A stretch of DNA of 64,000 nucleotides from Homarus americanus. Taxonomy: Eukaryota > Arthropoda > Malacostraca > Decapoda > Nephropidae. Of the stretch, positions 32,442 through 46,529 are shown piece after piece; position 1 is the first letter of the stretch; each line of letters begins with the position of its first letter. The position numbers were made by a program, and so were the translations under genes. The stretch is from the NCBI RefSeq assembly GCF_018991925.1, contig NW_024737042.1, positions 20,336,795 through 20,400,794 on the forward strand. Reading direction: 5' to 3'. The notes beneath the pieces are model-generated. The model searched no databases. It was not told where the DNA came from and worked only from the letters and a program-made list of their open reading frames with translations.

Positions 32442-32756
32442 TGTGTGTGTTATCTGTTTATAATTCTGTTTGGACAGGCATATATGTTTTTGTGTTTTTT
32501 TAAATATATTTATAGGCATTTTACTTATTAAACGTGTAATACAAAGAAGTAACTTCTTGCAGTAGAAAAATATAGTTAATTAGTTTAACTTAGGAAATAC
32601 GCAGATCTTTATACAATAAACTTACTTCAGTGTACTAACTTAATACAGTAAGCAAAATACAATAGACTAACTTAGTAGACTAACAAGAGGAAACGAACAC
32701 CCCTGTGGGGATATAAGTAATTAAGTTAATGACTTCCTGGAGTGTGTGTGCCCTGA
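30986..32756. other. Unassigned stretch with short tandem repeats
   Basis: No convincing gene. Holds eight or nine 15-17-bp units ending in CCCATTA or CACATTA at 31738-31885. A (GT)n array lies at 32369-32449. Short frames at 31001-31237 have no recognised domain. Confidence 0.5.
32369..32449. repeat. (GT)n microsatellite
   Basis: GT array with single C and A interruptions. Confidence 0.95.
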
Positions 32757-33122
32757 GGGGGCGGTGGTGATGGTAGTAGTAGTGATGGTGGTGGTGGTGG
32801 TTGTAGTGGTGGTAGTGATGGTGGTGGTGGTAATGGTGGTGGCAGCGTCGGTGGTGGTGATAATGGTGTTGGGGGTAGTGGTGGTGGTGGTGGTAGTGGC
32901 GGTAGTGGTGGTGGTGCCAGCGTCGGTGGTATTGGTAGTGGTGTTGGTGGTAGTGGTGGTGGCAGCGTCGGTGTTGGTGGTAGTGGTGGTGGTGCCGGCG
33001 GCGGTAGTGGTGGTTTTGGTGGTGGTGGTGGTGGCGGTAAAGGTGGAAGCGGTAGTGGTGGTGGTTATGGTCGTGGTGGGGGTGGTAGTGGTGGTGGCGG
33101 TAGTTGTGGTGGGACTGGTGGG
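32757..33122. repeat. (GGT)n-type trinucleotide and minisatellite array
   Basis: About 365 bp of GGT/GTG triplets with GGCAGCGTCGGTG repeated several times (near 32840, 32920, 32962). The long Val-rich and His-rich frames on the two strands are by-products of the triplet. Confidence 0.93.
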
Positions 33123-33560
33123 TAATTATGGTACACGAAATGGAATTGGAGAAAAAAAGAGAGGAGGAAATAGAAGAATGCAACACTTAAGAGGAGGAAA
33201 AGGGGATTTGCGGAACAGGTGCCGGAAGAGAGGAAAGGGGTAAGTGGGGTCTAGTAGAATAGAGACTAGGAGAGAAGGGGTAGAGGAGAATGCATGAGAG
33301 GGTGTGGGAGATAAGTTTAAAAAATGAGAGGGTAGAGCGGAAAGGAGGAGGGTGAGGGCTTGGTGGCAAGGGAGATGAGAGGAAGAGAGGGAGTGACTAA
33401 AAGATGAAGGAGGAGGATGAAGAAGTGGGGGGAAGGAGGAATGGAAAGAGAAGGAAGGGGAAAAGAGAAAAAAAGGGGGTAAAGGGAAGGTGTGCGAAGA
33501 GGAGGGGGGAGAAGGAAGCAGAGATGACTTAAATGAAGAAAAATAAAACGAAATAAAATA
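33123..33560. repeat. AG-rich low-complexity sequence
   Basis: Purine-biased plus strand with runs of GGAG, AGAGG and GGGGAAAAG. No unit is regular. Confidence 0.8.
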
Positions 33561-33799
33561 AAAGGACTGTAGAACATTTACATCCCATCAACGCTTCCCC
33601 TTTGTCACACCTAACATTTCTTGATTTTAGTCTAGTGTCTCTCTATTAACACTCAAATACACACCTGAGTATGTAAACACGAGAACGCCATTTCATTTAC
33701 AATTCGACGCAGGACTTGGGATATTAAGAACATAAGAACATAAGAACAAAAGAATGGAGAAACTGCAGCGGCCTATTGGCCCATACTGGGCAGTTACAT

Positions 33800-35371
33800 T
33801 TACACCCAACCCCCATTGCTCATATATCCACCCAACCTATATATGAAGCTATCCAGCGTATTCGAGTTGATGATGGTGTTTGATAACTTGTTCCACTCAT
33901 CCAGTGCTCTATTTCCAAACCAATGTTTACCTACTTCGCACCTAAATCTAAATTTGTTTAATTTAAAACCATTGCAACGAGTTCGCTCCTGGTTGGATAG
34001 TTTGAGTACCATTGTAATGTCCCCTTTGTATAGCCCTGACTTCCATTTATACACTTCTGTTATATCGCCCCTCACTCTAAGTCTCTCGAGGGAGTGCAAA
34101 TTAAGGTGCTTTAACCTGTCTCTGTACTCAAGGTTCCTAACGCCCGGGATTAGTTTTATCATTCTCCTCTGAATTTTTTCTAAGGCTTCTGTATCCATTC
34201 TGTAATACGGGGACCAGAATTGAACTGCATAATCCGAGTGAGGTCTCGCAAACTCAAGATATAGTTTTAGGATGACCTCGCTGGTCTTGTAACTAACACT
34301 CTTTTTTTATAAACCCAAGTACTTAATAGCTTTGATTCTAGCAAATACACATTGTTTACTTGGCTTATAATTCATACTTGTTATTACTCCTAAATCTTTC
34401 TCATAGTCGGATTCCTCTTTAACATCGTTGTTCATCTGGTATCTAGTTTCGCTGTTTACATCTCAGAGACTAAGTACTTTATAATTGTCCAGCATTGAAT
34501 TTCATCTGCCATTTGTCAGACCATTCGAAATATTTGTTTAGGTCTTCCTGTAGTTTTGCTGAGTCCTCGTCAGATTTAATTACTCGCCCTATTTTAGTGT
34601 CATCAGCAAATGAACTTATGTTGCTGTCTACGCCGATATCTATGTCGTTTATGTATATAATAAATAATAATGGTTTAAGTACTAGGCCTTGGGGTACTCC
34701 ACTAGTGACGTTACTCCAATCGGATTTCGTGCCGTTAATACTCACTTACTATTTCCTGTCCTATAACCACGCCCTAATCCATTTTAGAATATCTCTTCCA
34801 ATGCCATAAGCCTCCACTTTTCTTATTAGACTTTCGTGGGGGGACTCTGTCAAAGGCTTTGCTAAAGTCGAGATATTCCACATCACAGTCGTGTCCAACG
34901 AACACTGATTCGAAAGCAGCTGAAAAGAATGTTAATAGATTAGTTAGACATGAACGACCGCTGTGAAGCCATGTTGGGAATCATTGATCAACTTGTGCTT
35001 TTCCAGGTGATTTCGAATGGAGTTTGAAATTATTGCTTCCAGTAATTTGCCTACAATTGACGTTAAACTGATTGGATGGTACTTAGAGGATAATGATCTA
35101 TCTCCCTTCTTGAAAATCGGTATTACATTCGGTAACCTCCAGGATTCTGGTACTACACCCGTTTTTAAGGACATTTTAACAACTTTGCTGAAGGAATACT
35201 AAGCTCTTCCTTATATTTCTTTAATACTCTGGCAAATATCTCATGGGGACCTGGTGACTTATTAGGCCTTAGCTTGCCTATCTGCTTACTAACATCGTTA
35301 CTAGTCACTACTATCTCGCTTAATCTATTTTCTTCACTATCTCTATGCAGTATATAGTCGGTGCCTCGGGT
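33800..35371 (-). pseudogene. CR1-like RT, broken
   Basis: Pieces 35371-35165 (RPNKSPGPHEIFARVL), 35174-34944 (NVIPIFKKGDRSLSSKYHPIS), 34745-34479 ([17 protein letters not shown] and SSFADDTKIGR) and 34198-33800 (LIPGVRNLEYRDRLKHL ... WFGNRALDEWNKL). At least three frame breaks. FADD is intact. Confidence 0.84.
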
Positions 35372-35376
35372 ATCAT

Positions 35377-36627
35377 TGTAAGGGCTGTAACGAGCGGGAT
35401 GGTTGTCCCCCCGCTCGTTTGCTTGTTCGTGGCCCCACAAGAGGAGGTAGACGAAGGTGAGAAGGTCGCTGCTGCTTCTTCACACAATAGACACTACCCA
35501 GCCAGCACCACAGTTGCACTTCCCCAGCTGTTCGATTACAATTCTGGTTGTGTGCTCATCTGAGGCTCCTGGGGCTTGTGGGCTTTTATATCTAGAAGTG
35601 TAAGTAACAAGAGTGCAGAGGTCTTATTGCAACTATATCTTGCGCTAGTTAGGCCGCACCTCGATTATGCGGTTCAGTTCTGGTGCCCCTATTATAGAAT
35701 GGATATAAATTCACTAGAGTCGGTGCAGCGAAGAATGACAAAAATGATTCAGGGACTTAGAAACCTTCCATATCAGGATAGGTTAAAGAAACTTAACTTG
35801 CATTCCCTAGAAAGACGAAGAGTGCGGGGAGATATGATAGAAGTATTTAAGTGGGTGAAAGGAATCAATAAAGGGGATATAGATAAAGTTCTTATAATAT
35901 CCGAGCAGGATAGGACTCGGAGCAACGGATTCAAGTTGGATAAGTTTAGGTTTAGGAGGAGATAGGAAGAAACTGGTTCACAAATAGGGTGGTGGACGAG
36001 TGGAACAAGCTTAGCAACTTTGTAGTAAGTGCGGGAACTCTGGAAAGTTTCAAAAGGAGGCTAGATAGATTCATGGATGATAGAGAGTGGTAGTAACTCT
36101 CGACAGGAGCTGCCATGCACAGGCCAACCGGCCTATTGCAGACTCCTTATTTTCTTATGTTCTTATGTTCTTATGTTCACTATTTGGCTGTCAATCTCCG
36201 GACACCTGCTCCAGCTACTACCGTGGCTGCCACGTCATCGCCACTTCCTCCACACCCTATCCACCATCCGTGCCCTGGCTTCTCTCCTGTATTGCAAGAC
36301 ATCGCCCACCAACGCCGGTGCCAAGTGAGGAACCTGCCCTGGACCTTCTCCCTGAGAGTAGACCACAGTGTCAACGGAACATTCCACCGGGCTGCAGCAG
36401 TTGGAATTATCTGTCCTTTGTTTCACTCCCGTAATTGTCGACTCCCGTAATTGTTTGAATCCTTTAATTGTTTGACTCCCGTAATTGTTTATTTGATATT
36501 TGTGTGAGTGGTGTCAATTATTGTGATTGTTTGTTACCCCTTGAAAACCCATGGTTCTTGACTTTCCTTCTATAAGATCATGATTAGGCTGACAAGGGAT
36601 TTATATCCCAAAGTCCAGGCATTTACA
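35377..36627 (+). mobile_element. Solo LTR, family 1, carrying a CR1 fragment
   Basis: Ends TGTAAGGG and ATTTACA with a 5-bp duplication ATCAT at 35372-35376 and 36628-36632. It splits the RT coding sequence of the surrounding CR1 cleanly. Without the inner CR1 piece (35582-36178) it is about 650 bp and matches 1104-1866. Strand is arbitrary, chosen to match that copy. Confidence 0.9.
35582..36178 (+). mobile_element. CR1-like 3' fragment inside the solo LTR
   Basis: RT C-terminus from FISRSVSNKSAEVL to the element end, then 3' UTR and a tail of TTCTTATG units at 36152-36178. It is of the same subfamily as 17702-21624 and strongly 5'-truncated. The frame is open to 35965, then shifted near 35960. 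Confidence 0.9.
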
Positions 36628-36632
36628 ATCAT

Positions 36633-37966
36633 GTTTAAATTTTCTGTGGTGAAAATTATGGAAAATATTTATTCATGTTATTGCTCATTTCTCAGTCGTT
36701 ATCAGTTAGCTCGCCGGTATCTGACTGTATTGGTCCAATCTTATCTCTTGTTATAATTTGATACATTTGAAAGAATCCCTTGGGGTTTCAATTCGCCTCC
36801 CTTGCTACCTTCAGTTCATTATTCCTCTTTGCTTTTCTTATCTCGGTCTATCCCTACCGGCTAATACCTTATAATAATCTCGGAGGTAAACTTCACCAAG
36901 ATTTATTCTTCTACCTATAGCCTTCCTGTGCCACATAATATTATTTAAATAATTATTTAGCCATTTAGGGTCATTGTTCTTTGATCTAAGTTTCTGTATG
37001 GTATGTTCTGCCTTTGTGCATTAGGTAACTCATATTTTTAAATTGTTGTGGAACTCGGCAACCTCAGATCTCGTTATTAGGTTATCCTCAACCGTCAGGT
37101 CTGCAGGTAAGGTCAGGTCGCCCTCTGTGGGTACATTGTGTGAGGTCACATCACGTGAGGTCATGTAATTCACCCCCAAGTGTGATACCCCTTCTCTAAG
37201 CTGCCTTTTGAAACTATCAAAATTAGCCCTTCTGAAATCTGGGACTTTAATGAAATTTTCCTTGTGACTGCCCTTAAATTCTAATTGATTCTTTTTTCTT
37301 TGTGATCGCTGTTAGCAAGTTCGTTTCCTACCTCGACATTACTTATGAGGTTTTCTCTGTTTGACAGAACTAAATCGAGTGTATTATTACCCCAGGTGGG
37401 TTTAGTTATATGTTGACTTAGGAAACAGTCCTGGATTGTTTCAAGAAAATCCTCTGATTCTGAGTTACCCATAAGGTCGCCGACTATACAGACTTTGCTA
37501 TGCATGGATGCCATATGCATTTCATCCCAAATAAGTCCCTCTTTAACTCTTTTAAGAATAGGAGGTCAATATATTACTCCTGTGATTATTTTTTCCATAC
37601 CATAGGTTAATTCTATCCAAATTGTTTCTGCATTCAGTTCAGTTTTTGTTTCCTTATTTATTTTGCACTTCAGATTATCCTTGACATAGATTGCAACTCT
37701 GCCTCCTTTCCTTATCTGCTTATCGGTATGGAATAATTTGTAACCTGCAATTCACGTGAGTCTAAGCTTATCCATGTTTCGGTGAATGCAATTATATAGA
37801 AATTTTTTTCGGTACATCCCAACGCCCTGATTTCAGCCATTTTGTTTCTCATACGTCTACTGTTTGCGTAGTAGACATTTAAGTTAGTCATGATCTGTGT
37901 CCTCTCTTTGCTAGGGATGAGTTTTTTACTCCTTGCCTGATTTCGTTGTGTCATGATTATTAGCAC
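36633..37966 (-). pseudogene. CR1-like endonuclease and RT start, broken
   Basis: 37966-37712: LNVYYANSRRMRNKM and AFTETWISLDS. 37520-37281: LSNRENLISNVEVGNELANSDHKE. The stretch 37200-36633 is homologous to the RT lead-in of the copy at 29300 but has many breaks. It joins 35371 across the solo LTR. Confidence 0.78.
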
Positions 37967-38040
37967 TATTTCTCTGTAACCTTTCTCTTTGGTTACCCAC
38001 TACCACTGCAATCTCCTCCACCTTCGTGTTCATTTGTTAC

Positions 38041-38880
38041 TTAGCAGTTTAAAGAATTCGACATCTTTTGAACTGCCCTCTCGAGAGAGCCAGCCAAGGC
38101 TGCCACCCCAGCCCTAGACAAATGTACCCCATCCCTAGAATAAAGGTCCCTTCTGCCGTAAAAATTGTCCCAGTTGTCAACGAATGGGGCTAATATTGAC
38201 ATGCAATAACTGTCAAGACGGCCGTTGACACCAACTGCCTTTGACAACCATTCTTTGCCAACTCTCCCTCTAGGCACGACACCACATACAGTATGACAGA
38301 GATCCCTCCCTTCACCCTATGTTCTATAGATGTCTTGAACTTATCAAGGAGCTCCTCACTCCTACACCGGTCAATATCATTGTCTCCTGCACTGAGGCAG
38401 ATAATGGGTTTGTTCCCATTACCATACAAGATATTGTCCATCCTGTCAACTATATCCCCCACCCCACCTCCTGGCAAGCAAACCCTCATCCTTTTTCTAT
38501 TTTTACCACAAAAGCCTTTATGCAGGTACCGTACCTAAGAATCACCAACAATTAAGGTTTTTGTACCATCCCTGTCAGCCTTGTCTCTGACTATGTTAAC
38601 GTTCAATTCATCTATCAAAGAGCTAAAAGTGTTTTTACAATTAGCTGTTGTTGTCGTATCCTTGGTGTGTTTTTTCATCACCAGTTTGGTCATTCCTCTC
38701 CTCACAACATTCTCTTTGCCTTAGTTTTCGTCAGACACGGTCTTTCCTTGTCTCTTTTCTTCCTTCATCTTTGCTATCACTTCCTTTAATTTCAAGTTTT
38801 CTTCCTTGACCTTCTCTATAACGGTGAAAAGCTCGGCCTCCAGAAGGGCGCAGCCCTGTACACAAGTAGCACTAGCCATT
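38041..38880 (-). pseudogene. CR1-like ORF1 with SGNH esterase domain, broken
   Basis: From ATG near 38880: a coiled-coil N-terminus (LLEAELFTVIEKVKEENLKL), a stop near 38724, the IVGDS-type Ser block near 38550, SAGDNDID near 38390 and DGVHLSRAGVAAL near 38120. The layout is the same as the intact ORF1 at 20657-21550, but there are a stop and at least two frameshifts. Confidence 0.82.
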
Positions 38881-39099
38881 GCTGACAATTAATCCCCGTG
38901 AGCTAAGTATGCCGTGACCTTTCCTCTAGTGAGGGAGAACACAACTACAGGTATGATTTGGTTCCACCTAATGGAGACACTGAGAGAGGCGACAAGTGAG
39001 TTTGGTAAACCTTTCCACGGAGAACTATTATTTATGTGATCACCACTTGATCTCAGCCTTAAACCGTGTATTTTATTGATATAATAATGTACAGCTTTA

Positions 39100-39994
<895 letters not shown>

Positions 39995-40000
39995 TGATAT

Positions 40001-40128
40001 CACAGGAAAATGGAAACAACGGAGTACCTTAGCTTTCGTCTTTATTCAAGACATCTTCAGAGGCCTCTGAAGATGTCTTGAATAAAGACGAAAGCTAAGG
40101 TGCTCCGTTGTTTCCATTTTCCCGTGTG
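40001..40128. repeat. Near-perfect palindrome of PLE-type termini
   Basis: Two arms of about 63 bp centred between 40063 and 40064 (AGAGG/CCTCT), with two mismatches. Each arm carries CTGAAGAT, a 5-bp GTCTT/AAGAC stem and GAAA. (TA)n arrays flank both sides. Assignment to PLE is by analogy of the motif with the termini at 802 and 5771. Confidence 0.85.
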
Positions 40129-40156
40129 ATTATCTTATCACGTTTTCAGATTTACA

Positions 40157-40264
<108 letters not shown>

Positions 40265-40469
40265 CACTGTTCGGGAATCTAACGCTAGACCTCTGCATGT
40301 GAACAGGGTTCGCTACGACGGCACCACAAGGACAACAAAAGCAAATGTTTGTTTATGGAAGTCAGCGTGTATACGGACTATTAAGATATATTGGTAGCCT
40401 CGTGTTTCCTAGCTGGAGTCTGTAAAATGCTACTACGGCCATTCTCGGTAAGGGTTCTCGTTGCTTTAG

Positions 40470-41000
40470 AATAAGACGAAGGAACAGGTTTTGTATGAAA
40501 TATAACAAAGCCTAGGATTGCTTTTTTTGTTCTTGTGGTGCAGTGGTAGTGATCTTTGTTTTCATGACTGGGGGACGAACAAATAAGAATACAAAATCTA
40601 CACCACGAATATGCAGGAAAACCAGAGGATAGAAATACAGAAGAAGGTAAAGTATTCCACATTTTGGCTGTGTGAGGAAAGAAGGATGTATTATAACCGG
40701 TTATTCTAGCGTGACCGACACACTTACAGAAATGGTGGGAACCACTGACAAGACGTGTGTTACGAGCCCACTGCCTTGCTGGCGGTACACAGGATGCCAA
40801 ATCCACCAAACATTGCCCGTTAAAGTACCTGTAAAATACAGAGAGTGAAGCAGCACTGCGGCGAAGAGAAAGGCAAGAAAGATTATAGACTAAAGGAGGA
40901 CGGAAGAAGAACCGCCCCAGATAAAAGAGCAGTACTCCAAGTTAGGACGAATGTATCCCTTATATACTTGAAGCAACTACTCAGGAGTGAAGTAGCTGCG
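40470..41000 (-). pseudogene. LINE RT C-terminal relic
   Basis: The minus strand reads a YFNGQCLVDLASCVPP-like block, ARNTRLVSGSHHF and TSFFPHTAKMWNTLPSSVF, which is the usual C-terminal end of a reverse transcriptase in several LINE clades. Upstream, a YLKYIRDTFV / LEYCSF-like remnant is frameshifted. No catalytic motifs remain and I cannot fix the clade. Confidence 0.65.
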
Positions 41001-41799
41001 GCATCTGTACAACATTCCCAACTTTAGGGAGGCAGATTTAGTTATGTTTCGGATGTGTGGCTTTCACGACATATTGGACGATATAGGTCAGCAACACACA
41101 ACGTTGGCGACGGATATTGCTAAAGACGCTGGTCATAACACAGAACTTGCGGTACAACCTTCATCCTGACCTATGAATTGGCTTTATGGTCTATCTTCGA
41201 CAAAAAACTATTTCTTTTTGGTCAAGTTTCCATCGACATTTTGTTCACACACGGATAAATACAACAGGTACACAAACACTCATACAATGTAAAATCATAT
41301 AATCATCGTTATCCTTCAGTCTCGGGTCAAACAAAGAGATGTAAGTATTATAAATATTAACCTGTGGTTTTGAGCTTAAAGGTAATAAAAGGTCAAGGAT
41401 ATTGTTTTTGCTCTGCAGGTGTCGTATTCACTACATTCTACTTACTAAGGAACTGTTTATGGTAAGTTCATTAGATATGAATTCGTTACTTCAGTGTACA
41501 GAAGAGCCACCATCTCCATCGCTGCTTATATAACAGGAGTGAGTGTCATCAGACATGAAAATGGTGTCTTTCCTTCCCACACCTACAGTACATTACTTCG
41601 TCTACATGACGCTCATTCCACACTGCGTGAAGCAAGTGGTAGTTAACAATGGGTTCCAGCACTCAAGTTAACAACGAGACACATAAGAGTCATAATAACG
41701 TGACTTTAATAAATAAAATTTTTATTGTTTAGGTGCTCATTTTTAGTCATTTGTTCTTAAATAAGATGCTATTGTATTTTATATCGTATATTTTAGGTT

Positions 41800-41826
41800 T
41801 GATGATGGCATGAAATATTGCCGAAA
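41800..41826 (+). ncRNA. Hammerhead-like hairpin motif, third variant
   Basis: TGATGA, one T, a GGCA/TGCC stem (41807-41810 with 41819-41822) and GAAA (41823-41826). It has the same layout as the motifs at 802 and 40066 with a different stem. No PLE coding region was recognised nearby. Confidence 0.35.
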
Positions 41827-42479
41827 TGTCACCAAATGAATATGTTAATGCTTATCCATACGTTTGTGGTTATTCATCTTACGTATACGCTTCTCCTGAG
41901 AGGGAGAGAGAGAGAGAGGGGGGGGGGGCACTATCCAGCTGTCAGTAAAATAACGATGGTAACACGGGTGTTACATATATAACACTTCTCTAAGAAAAAA
42001 AAACTTGCTTCATCACGAACTTCCTGGTTGTGACGTCAAGAGAAAGCGGCGTAAACCATACACCATTATACTCAGTCTGTAGCGCAGAACAGACACCTTC
42101 TTCCTAATAAGGCCGCTGTGTCTGCCTCACTCTGCTCGTATCTTGGTGGTAGATGAACGTTCTCATGAACTTCTTTGACTGATCAACACAAAATCAGAGT
42201 TTAGGAAACTGGTATGTTAACGATTATCACTTCATTGTCAGCCCAATATCGAGACATGTCGTTGAAATCAGAAGTTACTTGTCCTACTTAGCAATAAAAA
42301 TGTAATAGTGATGACTGTATGCTTGATTTAAGTGTTACAAAGGACTTAACACAAGGAACTAACCTCACTTTAATTCCTGCATCAACCTCCCAACAGCCAC
42401 GGCTTCTGGCAGGTCCTTACCATCCGCCCACACATGGACGATAAGGTCCGATCCAAAGTGCCTCGTTTTATTGCTATAA

Positions 42480-42538
<59 letters not shown>

Positions 42539-43551
42539 TGTGTGTGTAGTATTTAATCATTTCATGAAATTGTGATGAATTTTCGGCATACTAATGAATT
42601 TAATCAATACTAAACAAAAACTATTTAGTATTATTTAATAGACCTATAAATAAATATATCAGTGTATGTGTGGGTCCGTCACGCCTGCCCGAACACATGC
42701 GCATGACTGACACCCATATATAGAAACTTACTGGCCTTAATCAGGTAAACGGCTGGAAATGGACGCAAATGGTCGTTTGTGGCGAAGAGTCACCACAGGT
42801 AGATAATGATGAGCAATTTAAAATTTTTTAATTACCTGTCATTGAATACGATGTATATAGTACAGTACCGTATATGTAGGGGCGTAGGTGTACTACAGTT
42901 ACACACACACACTAATATACAAAGAAGGTATATAATTTTATCTAAAGGTGAATATGCTTAATGATCTGAGTTCTATTCATTGTTTGGCTGAAAGCATTTT
43001 GAGGTGTTATTATCGAACACAGTGACGTTTATTATACAGTATATCTCTGAACGTACACTTAGGGAAGGAATTAATCTAATACATGAAACTGTGAAAGTAA
43101 AGTCTTATAAACTTCTCAGGTGTAGATTCTGATTTCCCTGATAAAAGAAATAAAGACACTGCAATTTCATGGAATGCATTAAATAGATGATGGCAGGTAG
43201 TAGGTAGTATGCAGCTGTCAAACAGAGAGGTACTATCACCTGGGAAGATATTGGAAGCATAATGTGTTGTCTGATGGTAGACCCTGCTGCCATATGGCAT
43301 CACAAAGACTGTGACCAAGTCCCAGGTTGCTGATCTGACTTTCTGCCTCATTTACGCAATAGCAGAGTCTCAAGTGTTTCTCTTACTTTGACAACACAAC
43401 ATACTGTACATATATTGTTTCTCACTTTTGATTGTTTTTTTCATTTTGTATTAATTATTATTTTTATTACAGTGTTGTTATTAGTACTATTATTTTCCTT
43501 ATTATTTTATTTATAATTTTGTATTTCTATTACATTTTTTATTACTATGAA

Positions 43552-43709
<158 letters not shown>

Positions 43710-44714
43710 CATTTTCGCCCACAGGCACTGATGTGGGTCAGTGACCTGTGTCCCGGTGGGCTAATCCAAAAAGAAAAAAGCCGTAGTCTAGGAATCCTGA
43801 GACAAGAGGAAAACATATATGGCCAAGGATCTGTCCCCGTCAGTTCATTTTACTGTTCTATCATCGACACACTGATGATGTAGTCCTTCCTTCGTAATAC
43901 CGGACGCACATCTAAATGCTTTTACATCAGCTAATATAGAAACATCGACGACCTAAATTTCCTTCAGTAACAGAGGAGAATATAAAGCTTGCGTTCCTTG
44001 ACACAGAACCAACACATAAAGACAGCCATCTTCTTATTCGCGTTAATGACAAATCTACTTTCACAGGTTTGGCTCACTATTAGCTTAGGTTTAGGCATTC
44101 GACGGCCAGTTCAACCATCCCTGAGGGGTACCTGAATTTTTAGTTGCAGAGGACCATCCGTCACCACCGACTAGAGGAGGTCCCTTAGTTCTCGCTAAGG
44201 GACTTCGTGATACTGACCAATCCACCAGAGGATCACTATAACGTCTCAGTTGCAAGAACATGTTGGTACTGTACAATACGTGGACTTCTATGGGACTTAG
44301 TTACATAAACGATTTCGATACTTGAACGTATTTGGTATTTCATCGTCTCTTTAATAATAAGAAGAAAGTATATAATATTTATTTCTCATATTGATTTTTG
44401 TTTATTTGATTTTCACAAACTCACTTTTAATGTCAAAAATGATCTGCTTTATCGTATGTTTCATTCATACCTGTAATGTCATATAGGCAATATGATTTTG
44501 TATTAGTCTGTTTTAATATTTGTTTTGTTTTCTATTTTACTGACCTTTTTAGACGTAAGTAAATAATCGTTCAATTTTCTTAACTTACTTCTCGTATAAT
44601 ACTACGCTTTGTAATTCAATTTAAATGTTTTTTTTTTAACTTTGTATCTCGAAATGTAAGCTGCAAAGGAATGGTGTTACTCAAAGCTATAGTTGTCTTA
44701 TTTATGATAGCCTT

Positions 44715-44756
<42 letters not shown>

Positions 44757-45867
44757 ACAGACACACACACACACAATACAGAATAGTGAAATGAGTCTAG
44801 TGTGGCAGCATTATGTAAGTGTTAAGGTGCAAGCACTGCTTGCTCCATCTTGCTTTCATCTGCTGCCACTGGCTAGCCCTTGTGGCGAACAGGGAAGCAA
44901 CTTACATAAATCTTCCCCTTCCGGTACACAGCCTCCTCACAATCAAGACTCCTGCTGTGCCTCCTCGTGGCAACACACGGAAACTGGGTACCTCGTGGGC
45001 CCAGGCTAGATCAGCAGGGGATCTCGGAGTAGCAGTGGGCCCCAAAGGGATGGCGCATAGGCTCACTGGTATGTGGACACGTCCTGGCGCCTACCAACCA
45101 CCGCCCCGCTGCCTTGCGGATTAACCTTGGCAGGTATAAGGCTACGGGAGTAAACCCCAAACGAAAAATCTGCTGTGGAGCCCCGCATCAGGCAGACATG
45201 CTTACACAGCTCCGACAAGACCCCAACAGTGGTGTAGGCGGAAGTGACCACCGTGGAAACCCAACGATTACACCGGCGGACGAAGGCAATGCCTGATAGA
45301 CAGGCTACTAAGGTGAAACCCAACAAACTGGGCTATCGGCAGTCTATTGCAACTCTCCCTCTCCCCAGTCGTTGCAACATTTGCACCACTGGATCAGGAA
45401 AAGGAAGAGCCAAGATGTGTGGTTGCAGCCTGCACTCCTGTCTCACCACATAAATCAACTCACGCATAGCAATCACCCGGCTTACCATACCTCACATCAT
45501 CATCAAAGCCCCTTATATCCCCCAAAAGTCCAGTGGCGACGGACGAGTGGCGACGGGGACAGGCAGAGATAACTGCTGAGAGTCTCTAGCTACAACTCTG
45601 CACATGGGCGGCACAGATAAGATGGTCGTTTATGCACTGGGATCTAGGCAGCAGTGAAATCCGGTCCTGTCTGTGTGACTGAGCAGCCCTTACTAGGAGC
45701 CACTCTGATCACCTCACACGGGGAGGGGAGGTAAAGAAGGTACCCTAAACATAGCCTGCCTAAAACCCAACCTGACTGGGCAACCGCACCCAGTAAGGTA
45801 ATCATTATGCGGTCGAAAACACAATCAAAATCACAGATCCAAACAAAAACAAACCATACAACCTCTT

Positions 45868-46500
45868 ATGGTCTCTGCATGGAATGTCAGGACCCTTCTG
45901 GATACTGGCACAAATGCACGTCCTGAAAGAAGAACTGCCCTTGTGGCAAAAAAGGTGGCTAGGTATAACATCGACATAACAGCCATCAGTGAGTCCCGGC
46001 GCCGAGATGAGGGCCAATTCACAGAACGGGGGTCTGACTACACCTTCTTCTGGAAGGGTAAGCCTGCTGCGGAGAGAAACCACAAGCTAACTGAAATGCC
46101 TATTGGGATCAAGGAGCGCCTCATGATGCTTCGAGTCCCACTGAATCACTCACGTCATGCCTTCTTCGTCAGTGCATACGCCCCAACATTGGATTCAGGA
46201 TGACATCAAGGAGGCCTTTTATGCCGACCTTGACAAAGTGCTAACCTCTATCACCAGAGAAGACAAGTTTGTGCTCCTTGGCGACTTCAATGCCAGAGTT
46301 GGCAGAGATGCTAACATTTGGCAGGGAACCTGAGGGAGAAATGGACTAGGCTTACTCCTTCTCAGCAAGTGTGCTGCTCATAACCTCACTACCACCAATA
46401 CCTTGTTTAAGCAGGCCGACAAGTTCAAAGGATTGTGGCAACACCTACGATCCAAACACTGGCATCTCATTGACTACATCATTGTCAGAAAAAGAGATCG
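45868..46500 (+). pseudogene. LINE endonuclease (APE type), frameshifted
   Basis: MVSAWNVRTLLDTG opens the domain; ITAISESRRRDEGQF holds the catalytic Glu. After a frame break near 46195, a VLLGDFNARVGRDA segment (about 46272-46312) and HWHLIDYIIVRKRDRRDV (about 46460-46510) follow in other frames. The domain is nearly complete but cannot be translated through. Confidence 0.8.
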
Positions 46501-46529
46501 CCGAGATGTCCTCATCACCTGTACCATGC

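Larger units (their letters stand above)
33723..39000 (-). mobile_element. CR1-like LINE, second subfamily, with ORF1 and inserted LTR
   Basis: Octamer tail at 33723-33750, RT 33800-35371, LTR insertion 35377-36627, remaining RT and endonuclease 36633-37966, ORF1 38041-38880 and 5' UTR to about 39000. Length without the insertion is about 4 kb, close to full length. Frames are heavily broken. Confidence 0.85.

Noticed and set aside
32680..33243. Val-rich (plus) and His-rich (minus) frames of about 165 codons
   Set aside because: Both come from the GGT triplet array; no start context, domain or conservation signal.
43076..43351. 91-codon minus-strand frame beginning MRQKVRSATWD
   Set aside because: Faintly like a LINE C-terminus but without any block I can name.
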